Below, piece by piece: positions 26,014 to 34,905 of a DNA stretch of 64,000 nt (positions within the stretch are counted from its first letter, which is position 1; the number at the start of each line of letters is the position of its first letter). The position numbers were made by a program, and so were the translations under genes. This stretch comes from Pelagovum pacificum. GTDB taxonomy: Bacteria > Pseudomonadota > Alphaproteobacteria > Rhodobacterales > Rhodobacteraceae. A model generated the notes under the pieces. The model saw only the letters and a list, made by a program, of their open reading frames with translations. It was not told where the DNA came from and searched no databases. The stretch is from contig NZ_CP065915.1 of the NCBI RefSeq assembly GCF_016134045.1, forward strand, positions 2,418,001-2,482,000, read 5' to 3'.

Positions 26014-26868
26014 TCAGCCGTCGCCGTAGGCCGTCCGCACGATATCGGCGAGGCCGGCCGCCGCGGCGCCCTGCCCCTGCTCCGAGTAGTAAAGGTTCAC
26101 CATGATCTCTTTCAGCTCGGGCAGTGCGCCGCCGTGCTGGATCGGCTCGAGGTAGATCGGCTCCGTCCCCTCCAGCCGGGCGGTCACGGCGAGGTCGGCG
26201 GACACCGTCGCGTCGATGGAGCGGCTCGCAACGCTGTCGACCGCCATCTCCCAGCCGATCCCCGCCTTGTCGAGCAGTGCGACGATCCCGGCGCGAAAGA
26301 TGCAGTGCCGCTCGAACGCCAGCCGCAATGGGCGGTCGCGCCAGGCCACGCCCTGCGGTGCGCCGAGCCAGTTGAGCCTTTTGGTCACCAGCGTCTCGCC
26401 GCCCGCGTCGAGATTATCCTCGGTCGTCAGGATCACGTCGGCCTCGCCGCGCCGGAACTGTTCCTTCAGGTCGCGGGTAAAGCCCGACAGCAGCTGCACC
26501 TTCATGTTGGGATATTCGACCGAATAACGGCGCAGCACCGTCGGGATCACCGGGTAGACGATGTCATGCGGCACGCCGAGCGTGATCTCGCCCTCGAATT
26601 CCTTCGAGGTGAGGCGGCGGAAGACCTCATCGTTGATGGTCAGCATCTTGCGCGCGTGGGACAAAAGCTGCTCGCCCGCCGCCGTCAGACCGAGCCCCCG
26701 GCCCGCCCGGTCGAAGAGCCGCGTGTCGAGGCTGTCTTCCAGCCGCTTGATCTGCATCGAGACGGCGGATTGTGTCAGGTTGAGCAGCCCGGCCGCGCGG
26801 GTCACTCCGCCGGATTCGGCGGTGGCGACGAAAGAGCGGACGGCGGTCAGGTCGAGATTTCTCGGCAT
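26014..26868 (-). CDS. LysR-family transcriptional regulator
   Basis: 284 residues. The N-terminal winged helix-turn-helix (about 5-62) contains GGVTRAAGLLNLTQSAVSMQ and RLFDRAGRGLGLT. The C-terminal effector domain runs from about residue 90. It is divergent from the DUF1127 gene and co-directional with the downstream aminotransferase. The intergenic region holds an inverted repeat that may be its operator. The effector is unknown. Confidence 0.92.
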   Translation of the reverse strand: MPRNLDLTAVRSFVATAESGGVTRAAGLLNLTQSAVSMQIKRLEDSLDTRLFDRAGRGLGLTAAGEQLLSHARKMLTINDEVFRRLTSKEFEGEITLGVPHDIVYPVIPTVLRRYSVEYPNMKVQLLSGFTRDLKEQFRRGEADVILTTEDNLDAGGETLVTKRLNWLGAPQGVAWRDRPLRLAFERHCIFRAGIVALLDKAGIGWEMAVDSVASRSIDATVSADLAVTARLEGTEPIYLEPIQHGGALPELKEIMVNLYYSEQGQGAAAAGLADIVRTAYGDG

Positions 26869-26944
26869 ATCACGTTCCGTGATGGATCACTTGTGAATCA
26901 TTCGTTTCCATTGTGCCTGACACCCCCCTATCTATCAAGCATCC

Positions 26945-26968
26945 TGATGGACGGACCCTGATCCATCA
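26945..26968. promoter_or_regulatory. Candidate LysR operator (inverted repeat)
   Basis: TGATGGA, ten bases, TCCATCA between the LysR gene and the DUF1127 gene. Related half-sites (GATGGATCA at 26881; TATCTATCAAG nearby) suggest a multi-site array. Position and symmetry fit a LysR target. The exact T-N11-A pattern is not decisive. Confidence 0.4.
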
Positions 26969-27063
26969 AGACGAGAGCCATGACGCGACCGGGGGCGGTG
27001 CGTCACCCTGTCTTGAGACCTCCGGGCCGGTCCCCCAAACCGACTGTCACGAGGACACGTAAA

Positions 27064-27276
27064 ATGAACTACGCAAGCACCACCATCTCCCCCTCCCGGC
27101 TGTTCCAGCCTCGCCGGCTCCCCGGCATCCGCCACTATGTCGCGCTTCTGCGCCAGCGTCGCGCCCTTGCGCGCCTTGACGATCGCGCGCTCGCCGACAT
27201 CGGCCTGACCCGCGCAGAGGCCTGGTCCGAAGCCGATCGGCCGCTCTGGGATGTCCCCGCGCACTGGCTTCGCTGA
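27064..27276 (+). CDS. DUF1127 domain small protein
   Basis: 70 residues from ATG at 27064; the upstream open part is non-coding. The C-terminal ~45 residues show the DUF1127 pattern LARLDDRALADIGLTRAEAW, an arginine-rich helix pair known in alphaproteobacteria, where some members affect small-RNA turnover and phosphate or stress responses. It is divergent from the LysR gene, a frequent arrangement, so LysR control is plausible. Confidence 0.88.
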   Translation: MNYASTTISPSRLFQPRRLPGIRHYVALLRQRRALARLDDRALADIGLTRAEAWSEADRPLWDVPAHWLR

Positions 27277-27415
27277 GGCGTCGGCAACAATCCTGCGTGA
27301 ACCCGTAGGATTTGAACGATCGCGGTCCGGATCTTCTTGAATCCAATGGCCGAACCCCCAATATTCGACACAAGGTCCAAGACTGGGCCAGTGTCTTTAA
27401 CCTTGGAGGGTTTTG

Positions 27416-28186
27416 ATGGCTGACTATCAGACGGTCCGGACAGCCGGCGGCGTTCGCTCCGCCGCCATCGACGAAGGGCTCCGGGCCCACATGAACAAAG
27501 TCTACGGCACGATGTCCGTGGGCATGCTGATCACCGCACTCGCGGCCTGGGCCATCAACGGGCTCGCCGTGACGGATGTGGCAAACGAATACGCGATCGG
27601 CAACGGTCGTTTCCTGACCGACATCGGCTATGCGCTTTATGCGTCGCCGCTGAAATGGGTCGTGATGTTCCTGCCGCTGGTCATGGTTTTCGCCTTCGGC
27701 GCCATGATCAACCGCCTCTCGGCGGCCGGTGCGCAGCTGTTCTTCTACGCCTTCGCGGCGCTGATGGGCCTCAGCCTGAGCTGGATCTTCATCGCCTTCA
27801 CGTCTTACTCGATCGTGCAGGTGTTCCTCGTGACCGCCGTGGCCTTCGCCGGTCTGTCCCTCTGGGGCTACACCACGAAGAAGGACATTTCCGGCTGGGG
27901 ATCGTTCCTGATCATGGGCGTGATCGGCCTGATCGTCGCGTCCATCGTGAACATCTTCCTCGCCTCCCCGGCGATCATGTTCGCGATCTCCGTGATCGGC
28001 GTGCTGATCTTCGCGGGCCTGACCGCCTACGACACGCAGAACATCAAGAATACCTACATCGCCCACGCGGCGCATGGGGATCAGGAGTGGCTCGGCAAGG
28101 CGGCTATCATGGGCGCGCTGAACCTCTACCTCGACTTCATCAACATGTTCATGTTCCTGCTGCAGCTCATGGGCAACCGGGAATAA
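27416..28186 (+). CDS. Bax inhibitor-1/YccA family membrane protein
   Basis: 256 residues from ATG at 27416, after GGAGGG. There are seven hydrophobic segments and the BI-1 end motif, including LTAYDTQNIKN and the C-terminal NLYLDFINMFMFLLQLMG. Bacterial BI-1 proteins act as pH-sensitive Ca2+ leak channels or interact with the FtsH protease system. It is monocistronic, with a strong terminator 20 bp after its stop. Confidence 0.93.
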   Translation: MADYQTVRTAGGVRSAAIDEGLRAHMNKVYGTMSVGMLITALAAWAINGLAVTDVANEYAIGNGRFLTDIGYALYASPLKWVVMFLPLVMVFAFGAMINRLSAAGAQLFFYAFAALMGLSLSWIFIAFTSYSIVQVFLVTAVAFAGLSLWGYTTKKDISGWGSFLIMGVIGLIVASIVNIFLASPAIMFAISVIGVLIFAGLTAYDTQNIKNTYIAHAAHGDQEWLGKAAIMGALNLYLDFINMFMFLLQLMGNRE

Positions 28187-28206
28187 AAGCGACCTGACGT
28201 TCTGGA

Positions 28207-28230
28207 AAGGCCGCCTTCGGGCGGCCTTTT
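28207..28230 (+). terminator. Rho-independent terminator after the BI-1 gene
   Basis: AAGGCCGCC, tetraloop TTCG, GGCGGCCTT, followed by further T residues. A 9-bp perfect stem. Confidence 0.93.
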
Positions 28231-28259
28231 CCGTTTCAGGGACCGCGAAGGAGATCGGA

Positions 28260-28994
28260 ATGAGTGACACGATCGTACTTGCCGTGACCGGGTCGGACCG
28301 GGTCAGGTTCCTCGACAATCTCGTCACCAACGATGTGCCCGCACCGGGCGCCGGACTGCGCTATGCCGCCCTACTCACGCCGCAGGGGAAATACCTCGCC
28401 GATTTTCTGATGCTTGGCCAAGCGGATCGAATCCTGATCGACGTGCCCACTGCCGTGGCGCCCGTGCTGATGCAGCGCCTGTCGATGTACAAGCTGCGTG
28501 CCGATGTCGGGATCGAGGAGACGGCCCTGTCCGTCCGCCGCGGCACCGGCCCCGCGCCGGACGGCGCGTATGCCGATCCCCGCGATCCCGCGCTTGGCTG
28601 GCGTCTCTATGGCGACGATGGCGACGACGGCGGCATCGACTGGAACGCGGTCCGGGTGGCCAATACTATCCCCGAGGCGGGCGTGGAACTGACAGCCGAC
28701 AGCTACATCCTCGAGATGGGCTTCGAGCGGCTCGGCGGCGTCGATTTCCGCAAGGGCTGCTACGTCGGGCAGGAAGTGACCGCCCGGATGAAACACAAGA
28801 CCGAGCTTCGCAAGGGCCTGCGACGGGTGCGTCTGGAGGGCCCGGCCGAAACGGGCACGGAGATCACGGCAGACGGAAAACCGGCCGGCACGTTGCACAC
28901 GGTTGCCGGACCCCATGCACTGGCCTACCTGCGGTTCGATCGAACGGGAGGCGCGATGAGCGCCGGAGGGGCTGCCGTCGCACTCGACGATTAA
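28260..28994 (+). CDS. ygfZ: YgfZ/IBA57-type folate-binding Fe-S assembly protein
   Basis: 244 residues from ATG at 28260, after AAGGAG. A GcvT-like fold with the diagnostic motif KGCYVGQEVTARMKHK (about 170-185), whose cysteine is required in YgfZ. The N-terminal RVRFLDNLVTNDV matches the family start. It supports assembly or repair of 4Fe-4S enzymes using a folate cofactor. It is downstream of a terminator, so it has its own promoter. Confidence 0.93.
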   Translation: MSDTIVLAVTGSDRVRFLDNLVTNDVPAPGAGLRYAALLTPQGKYLADFLMLGQADRILIDVPTAVAPVLMQRLSMYKLRADVGIEETALSVRRGTGPAPDGAYADPRDPALGWRLYGDDGDDGGIDWNAVRVANTIPEAGVELTADSYILEMGFERLGGVDFRKGCYVGQEVTARMKHKTELRKGLRRVRLEGPAETGTEITADGKPAGTLHTVAGPHALAYLRFDRTGGAMSAGGAAVALDD

Positions 28995-29245
28995 CCCTGG
29001 GTTAACCACGCGACTTCAGCCTGAACAAATGTGACGAAACTTTGACGAATCGTTGACCAGATCCCGACTGGTCCTAGGTTCGCAGCGGAAAACGGCCGAA
29101 ATGCGCCGAAAATGCCGGATAACTCGATTTAGCCATGCGTAAGGGGCATAGCTGACATTCCCAGAACGGGGCCCCGAATCGGGTCTAAAACTGCATATTC
29201 CCCGGACGCTGAAAGTCACAAGACCAAAAAATAAAAGGAAGCGAG

Positions 29246-29569
29246 ATGAACGATTTCGTCGATGGCACCGCCTTCAACAACGAGCAGGGCAATCGGTCCC
29301 GCAAGCTCTTTGCCGCGGTGGTGCTCGCTGCTCTCGACGACGCGATCGCCGACGACAAGAAGTACGGCAACGGTCCCGAGCAGATCGCCCGCTGGGCGCG
29401 CTCTCGTGACGGCCGTGAGGTCCTCTCCTGCGCGGGCATCGACCCGAACGAGCGGGTCGTGAACGGTCTCATGGAATTCGTGGCAAAAGGTGTTCGCACC
29501 TCCGTCGCGCTGTCGCGCGAGGAAAGCGAGCGTCGTCACGCTGCGGAACTGGCCCAGGCTGCCGCCTGA
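29246..29569 (+). CDS. DUF6280-like conserved small protein of Rhodobacterales
   Basis: 107 residues, preceded by AAGGAAG. Soluble and helical, with charged segments (DDAIADDKKYGNGPEQIARW; DPNERVVNGLMEFVAKGVRT). It looks like the short DUF6280-type protein frequently annotated in Rhodobacteraceae; function unknown. The 250 bp upstream are AT-richer than surroundings, and a very strong terminator follows, so it is a well-expressed single gene candidate. Confidence 0.7.
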   Translation: MNDFVDGTAFNNEQGNRSRKLFAAVVLAALDDAIADDKKYGNGPEQIARWARSRDGREVLSCAGIDPNERVVNGLMEFVAKGVRTSVALSREESERRHAAELAQAAA

Positions 29570-29591
29570 TCCACCCTCAAAAAATGCTGCC

Positions 29592-29630
29592 AACGAAACA
29601 CGCGGTCCCAAGGGGCCGCGTGTTTCGTTT
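29592..29630 (+). terminator. Bidirectional strong terminator hairpin
   Basis: AACGAAACACGCGG with CCGCGTGTTTCGTT (14-bp perfect arms), extended by CCC/GGG, with flanking A-run (AAAAAATG upstream) and TTTC downstream. It can terminate the DUF6280-like gene and the convergent membrane-protein gene. Confidence 0.9.
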
Positions 29631-30208
29631 CAGGGGCCGCCGAACACGAAAGCCCACATGACGAGCGGCAGCAACTGCGTCGCCCCCGCCAGCAGGATCA
29701 GCCCCCTGGGGATCCAGCCATCGAACCGGCGCCACAGCACGAGGCAGAGGATGAGGCACACCCCGATCTCGATCGGGCCGACGATCTCGCCGTAGTGGCG
29801 GCGGTCCCAGTAGCTGACCGGACTTTCGAAGATCCAGGACGTCAGCGGCCAGAAATGCGGCCGGCCGTCGTCGTGATGCAGCGGAAAGTCGAAGGCGAGG
29901 TGCAACAGCGCCGCGCCGGTCAGCGCGATGACGACCCGGTTTTTCAGCGCCAGCCCGACGGCCAGCGCGATGCCCCAGAGGATGAAGCTGTTGTCGATGC
30001 GGAACACCCGGCCCCAGCTTTCGGAGAAGTAGAGCTCTCCGAACACCGTCTCTGGCGGCGTGCCGAGGATGAAGAGGTGCCACCCCGCCAGCAGGTACAG
30101 CGACAGGTCCGGCAGCAGCGCACCGATGATGGCGGCGGTGCTCTCTGCCGGGCGGCCGGGCCGCGCGAAGGCGGCGGCGCCGAAGATCAGGTGCGCCGGC
30201 GTGTTCAC
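29630..30208 (-). CDS. DUF457/YdjM-like membrane protein next to cobQ
   Basis: 192 residues from GTG at 30208 (GTG at 30211 is equally possible), after GGGGGAAG. The N-terminal [13 protein letters not shown] and the motif [20 protein letters not shown] (about 95-114), plus about five membrane helices, fit the YdjM/DUF457 membrane hydrolase-like family with metal-binding His/Asp residues. It is divergent from cobQ by 49 bp; homologues in this position are often misnamed cobalamin proteins. The frame remains open far upstream over cobQ, but that part is a shadow. Confidence 0.75.
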   Translation of the reverse strand: MNTPAHLIFGAAAFARPGRPAESTAAIIGALLPDLSLYLLAGWHLFILGTPPETVFGELYFSESWGRVFRIDNSFILWGIALAVGLALKNRVVIALTGAALLHLAFDFPLHHDDGRPHFWPLTSWIFESPVSYWDRRHYGEIVGPIEIGVCLILCLVLWRRFDGWIPRGLILLAGATQLLPLVMWAFVFGGP

Positions 30209-30257
30209 CACTTCCCCCTGCCCTGTCGCTGACCTAGACCACCCTGCGGAGGCGCCG

Positions 30258-31724
30258 ATGACAAGAGCCATCATGATCCAGGGCGCCGGCAGCAATGTCG
30301 GCAAGTCGCTCTTCGTGGCCGGTCTCGCGCGGGCGGCACGTCTGCGCGGCCTCTCCGTCGCGCCGTTCAAGCCACAGAACATGTCGAACAATGCCGCCGT
30401 GACCGCCGACGGCGGCGAGATCGGCCGGGCACAGGCGCTGCAGGCGCTCGCGGCTGGGCTCGACCCGGTGACGGACATGAACCCGGTCCTGCTGAAGCCA
30501 GAGACCGACACCGGTGCGCAGGTGATCGTTCAGGGCCGCCGCCACGCGACCCTGCGCGCCCGCGACTATGGCCGGATGAAGGGCGAACTGCTGCCCCGCG
30601 TGCTCGAAAGCTACCACAGGCTCGGTGCCGGGCGGGACCTGCTGATCGTGGAGGGCGCCGGCAGCCCGGCGGAGGTGAACCTGCGCGGCGGCGACATCGC
30701 CAACATGGGCTTCGCCGAGGCCGCGGCCTGCCCCGTGGTTCTGGTTGGCGACATCGACCGCGGCGGCGTCATCGCGCAGCTCGTCGGCACTCACGCGGTA
30801 CTGCCCGACGGCGACCGCGCCCTGATCCGGGGGTTCGCGATCAACAAGTTCCGGGGCGACGTCTCTCTCTTCGACGAGGGGATGGAGGTCATCGCCGCCC
30901 GCACCGGCTGGGCCCCGATCGGCGTGCTGCCCTTCTTCGAGGACGCGTGGCGGCTGCCGGCGGAGGACATCCTCGACCTCCGCGCCGGCCCGGGGCGCGA
31001 CGGCGTGAAGATCGCCGTGCCGAAGCTGCGCCGGATCGCCAATTTCGACGACCTCGATCCGCTGTCGGCCACTCCCGGTGTGACGGTCGAGATCGTGGAG
31101 CCCGGACGCCCCCTGCCCGGCGACGCCGCGCTGGTGCTGATCCCCGGCTCGAAGGCGACGATCTCGGACCTTGCCGACTTCCGCGCGCAGGGCTGGGACA
31201 TCGACCTGAAGGCGCATCTACGGCGCGGCGGGCGTGTCCTTGGCCTCTGCGGCGGCTACCAGATGCTCGGCCGCAGGATCGCCGACCCGGAGGGGATCGA
31301 GGGCGCACCGGGCGAGGTCGAAGGCCTCGGCCTGCTCGATGTCGACACGGTGATGTCGGCCGAGAAGCGGCTGTCGCTCACCCGCGCGACGGAGCGGGAG
31401 AGCGGCTTCGGCGTCGAGGGTTACGAGATCCATATCGGCGCGACGACCGGCCCCGATTGCGCGCGCGCCTGGCTCGATCTGGAGGACGGGCGCCGCGAAG
31501 GCGCGACCTCGCCCGACGGACTGGTGCAGGGCAGCTATCTGCATGGCCTGTTTTCCTCCGATGCGTTCCGCGCGGCATATCTCGACCGGCTTGGCGTCGG
31601 CGCCGCGCCCTTCGCCCATGCGGCCTCGATCGAGACGACACTCGACGCGCTCGCTGCCCATATCGAGGCGCATCTCGACGTCGACCGGCTCTTGGCACTG
31701 GCGGAGCCCGTCCCCGAGGCCTGA
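30258..31724 (+). CDS. cobQ: Cobyric acid synthase
   Basis: 488 residues from ATG at 30258. The N-terminal DTB-synthetase-like ATPase has [14 protein letters not shown] (6-19) and [10 protein letters not shown]. The C-terminal class I glutamine amidotransferase has nucleophile Cys331 in [11 protein letters not shown] and a downstream GSYLHGLF histidine. It amidates four carboxylates of adenosylcobyrinic acid diamide in the cobalamin pathway. No other cob gene is adjacent; cobS lies at the far end of the window. No cobalamin riboswitch is visible upstream. Confidence 0.96.
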   Translation: MTRAIMIQGAGSNVGKSLFVAGLARAARLRGLSVAPFKPQNMSNNAAVTADGGEIGRAQALQALAAGLDPVTDMNPVLLKPETDTGAQVIVQGRRHATLRARDYGRMKGELLPRVLESYHRLGAGRDLLIVEGAGSPAEVNLRGGDIANMGFAEAAACPVVLVGDIDRGGVIAQLVGTHAVLPDGDRALIRGFAINKFRGDVSLFDEGMEVIAARTGWAPIGVLPFFEDAWRLPAEDILDLRAGPGRDGVKIAVPKLRRIANFDDLDPLSATPGVTVEIVEPGRPLPGDAALVLIPGSKATISDLADFRAQGWDIDLKAHLRRGGRVLGLCGGYQMLGRRIADPEGIEGAPGEVEGLGLLDVDTVMSAEKRLSLTRATERESGFGVEGYEIHIGATTGPDCARAWLDLEDGRREGATSPDGLVQGSYLHGLFSSDAFRAAYLDRLGVGAAPFAHAASIETTLDALAAHIEAHLDVDRLLALAEPVPEA

Positions 31725-31789
31725 CCTTAACAGTTGCAATGCGCGCGCCGCGGCGGTTTCGTCGGGACCGATGCCAGACGGGAGACGCA

Positions 31790-32833
31790 ATGCCGGACGT
31801 GCTGAAGAACCCTTATCGCGGCGCCGGGCTCGACCTTGGCATGCCCCGGCCCGTGGACGACCCATCCGCCGTGTCGCGTTTGCTCGCCCTTTGTCCGAGG
31901 CATGGCGACACGCCGTTGCTGGACGTGCCCGACCTCGCCGCGCACTGTGGCGTCGCCGCCGTACGGATCAAGGACGAGCGTGGGCGCATGGGGCTCGGCA
32001 GTTTCAAGGCGCTCGGCGCGGCCTTCGTCATCGCCCGCGATGCGGCCGCGAACGACCCCGATGACTGGACCTCCGCCCTAAGCGGGTGGACTTACGTCGC
32101 CGCCAGTGCCGGCAACCACGGCCTGTCCGTCGCGGCAGGAGCTGCGCTGTTCGGGGCGCGTGCGCTGATCTACCTCGCCGACACCGTCCCGGAGGCTTTC
32201 GCTCACCGTCTTCGTGCCAAGGGCGCCGAAGTCGTGCGCAGCGGCGCGACCTACGAGGCCAGCATGGATGCGGCAGAGGCCGCCGCCGCCGAGAACGGCT
32301 GGACCCTGCTGTCCGACAGCACGTGGGAGGGGTCGCTCGACACCGGACGCGGCGTGATGGAAGGCTATCTTCAGATGGCGGTCGAGGCCGCCGACGCCAT
32401 GGATGAGGCGCCCACACATATCCTGTTGCAGGCCGGGGTCGGCGGACTTGCCGGCGCCGTCGCGGCTTACGCCCGCAAGCGGTGGAGCGACGGGCCTGAG
32501 ATCATCGTGGTGGAGCCCGCCGCCGCGCCCGCCCTGATCGAGAGCGTCCGCGCCGGCCGTGCCGTCACCGCCGAAGGGCCGGTCTCCGCGATGGGGCGGC
32601 TCGACTGCAAGACACCGTCGCTCGTGGCGCTCGCCGGCCTCTCCGCCGACGCCGACCGGTTCGTCACGATCAGCGAGGGAGAAGCGGCAGAGGGCGTGTC
32701 GGTCCTCTACCGGCTCGGCCTCGACACCACGCCATCGGGCGGCGCGGGCCTTGCCGCGCTGATCGCCGGATTGCCCGACATCGGGCCTGACGCCCGCATC
32801 CTCGCCATCCTCAGCGAAGGCCCGGAGGGATGA
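31790..32833 (+). CDS. Fold-type II PLP ammonia-lyase (diaminopropionate ammonia-lyase/EutB-like)
   Basis: 347 residues from ATG at 31790, after GGGAGA. The PLP lysine is Lys73 in MGLGSFKALGAAF. The phosphate-binding glycine loop GVGGLAGAVAAY and the SAGNHGLSVAAGA loop are present. The opening NPYRGAGLDLG and the segment TPLLDVPDLAAHCGV are like diaminopropionate ammonia-lyases, but the protein is shorter than the E. coli type (~400). It overlaps the M24 gene by four bases (ATGA). It could alternatively be a threonine dehydratase-like EutB. Confidence 0.82.
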   Translation: MPDVLKNPYRGAGLDLGMPRPVDDPSAVSRLLALCPRHGDTPLLDVPDLAAHCGVAAVRIKDERGRMGLGSFKALGAAFVIARDAAANDPDDWTSALSGWTYVAASAGNHGLSVAAGAALFGARALIYLADTVPEAFAHRLRAKGAEVVRSGATYEASMDAAEAAAAENGWTLLSDSTWEGSLDTGRGVMEGYLQMAVEAADAMDEAPTHILLQAGVGGLAGAVAAYARKRWSDGPEIIVVEPAAAPALIESVRAGRAVTAEGPVSAMGRLDCKTPSLVALAGLSADADRFVTISEGEAAEGVSVLYRLGLDTTPSGGAGLAALIAGLPDIGPDARILAILSEGPEG

Positions 32834-33996
32834 ACGACCGCCCGACCCTCTTCCCGGTCGCCGAGTTTCATGGCCGGGTCGAGGGCTTGCAGCGACGGTT
32901 GGCGCAGGCCGGACAGGACGCGCTGCTGCTGACCTCTGCCGCCGACATCTTCTATGTCACCGGTTTCCTCACGCGGTTCTGGGAAAGCCCCGCACGGCCG
33001 TGGTTCCTGCTCGTTCCCGCTAAGGGCGCGCCTGTCGCGGTCATCCCAGCCATCGGGCGGGACCTGATGGAGCGGACATGGATCACCGACATCCGCATGT
33101 GGGACGCGCCCGATCCCCGCGACGACGGCATTTCGCTTCTGGCCGACGCGATCAGCGAACATGTCCCGCCCGACGGTCTGCTCGGCGTTCCTATGGGCCT
33201 CGAGACGAGCCTGCGCATGCCACTTGCCGATTATCATCGGCTGCTCGACCGGATCGCGCCGCGCCGCCCGGCCGACGCCACCGACATCATCCAACGCGTG
33301 CGCGAAGTGAAGAGCGAGGCCGAAGTCGACCGCATCCGCCTCACCTGCGCCATCGCGAGCGAGGCTTTCGACGCGGTGCCTGCCATCGTCAACCGGGCGC
33401 CGACCCTCGACGCCGTGTTCCGGGGCTTTCAGTCCGCGCTGCTCGACGCCGGGGCGGACTGGGTCAGCTACACTGCCGGCGCGGCGGGCGCAGGGGGCTA
33501 TGGCGACGTCATCTCGCCCGCCGGTCCGCAGCCGCTCTCCCCCGGAGACGTGCTGATGCTCGACACCGGGGCCGTGCGCGACGGCTATTTCTGCGACTTC
33601 GACCGCAACTTCTCGATCGGGCCGGTCGCGGACGAGACCCGACAGGCGCACGACGCCCTGCACGCGGCCACCGATCGGCTGATCGACGACCTCCGCCCGG
33701 GAATGCTCGCCTGTGACGCGCACCGGCAGCTGTGCGCCGCGCTCGAGCTGCGCGGAATGCGTCCCGGCGGTGGTCGCCTCGGCCACGGCCTCGGCGTGAC
33801 GCTGACCGAATGGCCCTCCTTCACCGACCACGACCAGACGCCCCTCGTCGCCGGCATGGTGCTGACGATCGAGCCTTCCGTCGTACTGTCGTCCGGTCGC
33901 ATCCTCGTCCACGAGGAGAACGTCGTCCTGCGCCCGGACGGGCCGGAGCTCCTCTCGCCCCGTGCGCCGGGAGAGATGGTGGAGATCCCGCTTTGA
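32830..33996 (+). CDS. M24 family metallohydrolase (ectoine-hydrolase DoeA/EutD-like or Xaa-Pro peptidase)
   Basis: 388 residues. An N-terminal creatinase-like domain (about 1-150) is followed by a pita-bread catalytic domain. All five metal ligands are visible: Asp245 (LDTGA), Asp256 (CDFDR), His319 (GHGLG), Glu348 (TIEPS) and Glu362 (HEENV). Such enzymes are Xaa-Pro aminopeptidases, creatinases or ectoine hydrolases. It is joined to the ammonia-lyase gene by an ATGA overlap and to the racemase-like gene by a TTGA overlap, so the three are translated together. Confidence 0.87.
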   Translation: MNDRPTLFPVAEFHGRVEGLQRRLAQAGQDALLLTSAADIFYVTGFLTRFWESPARPWFLLVPAKGAPVAVIPAIGRDLMERTWITDIRMWDAPDPRDDGISLLADAISEHVPPDGLLGVPMGLETSLRMPLADYHRLLDRIAPRRPADATDIIQRVREVKSEAEVDRIRLTCAIASEAFDAVPAIVNRAPTLDAVFRGFQSALLDAGADWVSYTAGAAGAGGYGDVISPAGPQPLSPGDVLMLDTGAVRDGYFCDFDRNFSIGPVADETRQAHDALHAATDRLIDDLRPGMLACDAHRQLCAALELRGMRPGGGRLGHGLGVTLTEWPSFTDHDQTPLVAGMVLTIEPSVVLSSGRILVHEENVVLRPDGPELLSPRAPGEMVEIPL

Positions 33997-34733
33997 CCGG
34001 CTTTCCCTACAGCCTGATCGAGGAGCCCTCGCCCGCCGGGCGGCTCGGCCTGATCGTGCTTCAGGTGGACGAGACGATCGAAGGCGACTTCCGCCGCCTG
34101 TTCCCCGACCCTGCGCTGACGCTCCATATCACGCGCATCCCCTCCGGCACCGAGCTGACGCCCGAGACGATCGCCGGCATGGCGGAGGGCCTGCCGCGCG
34201 CGACCGCGCTGCTGCCGCAGGTGCCGATGTTCGACGCGGTCGGCTACGCCTGCACATCCGGGACCCTGCTGCTCGGGCCGGAACGGGTCGAGGACCTCGT
34301 CCGCCGCAATTGCCGCACGCGGCGGGTTTGCACGCCCCTCACCGCGGCGGTCGAAGCGTTCCGGCACCTCGGCATCGCCCGCCTCGGGCTGGTGTCGCCC
34401 TACATCGCCTCAGTTTCCGAGCCGTTGCGCGAGGCGTTCGTCGCCTCCGGCGTCGAGGTGCCGAACGTCGTGAGCTTCGATGAATCGACCGAGGCCAACG
34501 TCGCCCGGATCGACGGGCGGTCACTGATGGCTGCGACCCGCGCGGTGGCGGACGGTGTCGACGCGGTCTTCCTGTCCTGCACCAACCTCCGAACGTTCGA
34601 GATCATCGCCCCCCTCGAAGCGGAACTGGGCGTGCCGGTCCTCAGCAGCAACAGCGTTTTCGGCTGGGCCATGGCACGGGACCTGCCAACCTGGAGCCGC
34701 CCGCACGGGCCAGGGCGGTTGTTTGGGTCTTAG
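33993..34733 (+). CDS. Asp/Glu racemase / maleate isomerase-type enzyme (EutA-like)
   Basis: 246 residues from a TTG at 33993 that overlaps the upstream stop (TTGA); no ATG in frame is available nearby. Two catalytic-type cysteines sit in duplicated contexts, Cys87 (GYACTSG) and Cys196 (FLSCTNL), the pattern of maleate cis-trans isomerases, arylmalonate decarboxylases and Asp/Glu racemases. It is the last gene of a three-gene unit. EutA in ectoine/hydroxyectoine catabolism is the nearest functional analogy; the substrate is unknown. Confidence 0.83.
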   Translation: MTGFPYSLIEEPSPAGRLGLIVLQVDETIEGDFRRLFPDPALTLHITRIPSGTELTPETIAGMAEGLPRATALLPQVPMFDAVGYACTSGTLLLGPERVEDLVRRNCRTRRVCTPLTAAVEAFRHLGIARLGLVSPYIASVSEPLREAFVASGVEVPNVVSFDESTEANVARIDGRSLMAATRAVADGVDAVFLSCTNLRTFEIIAPLEAELGVPVLSSNSVFGWAMARDLPTWSRPHGPGRLFGS

Positions 34734-34905
34734 TTCGGCCAGCGGGGCGACATTCCGGTCCGACCGCATATTTTCGCTGAAGGGTTCTTATCGGCGCCGG
34801 GCATGGCCTTGGCTCAAGCTGGCAGGACAGACCTCAAAGTATCGGCGAGCCTGCAGATGTGGCTTGAAGATACGACGATGGTCTACACCAAGTCGAAATT
34901 AGAGC

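Noticed and set aside
30211..30257. Cobalamin riboswitch upstream of cobQ
   Set aside because: Only 46 bp separate the divergent starts; no B12-box-like sequence and no room for the aptamer.
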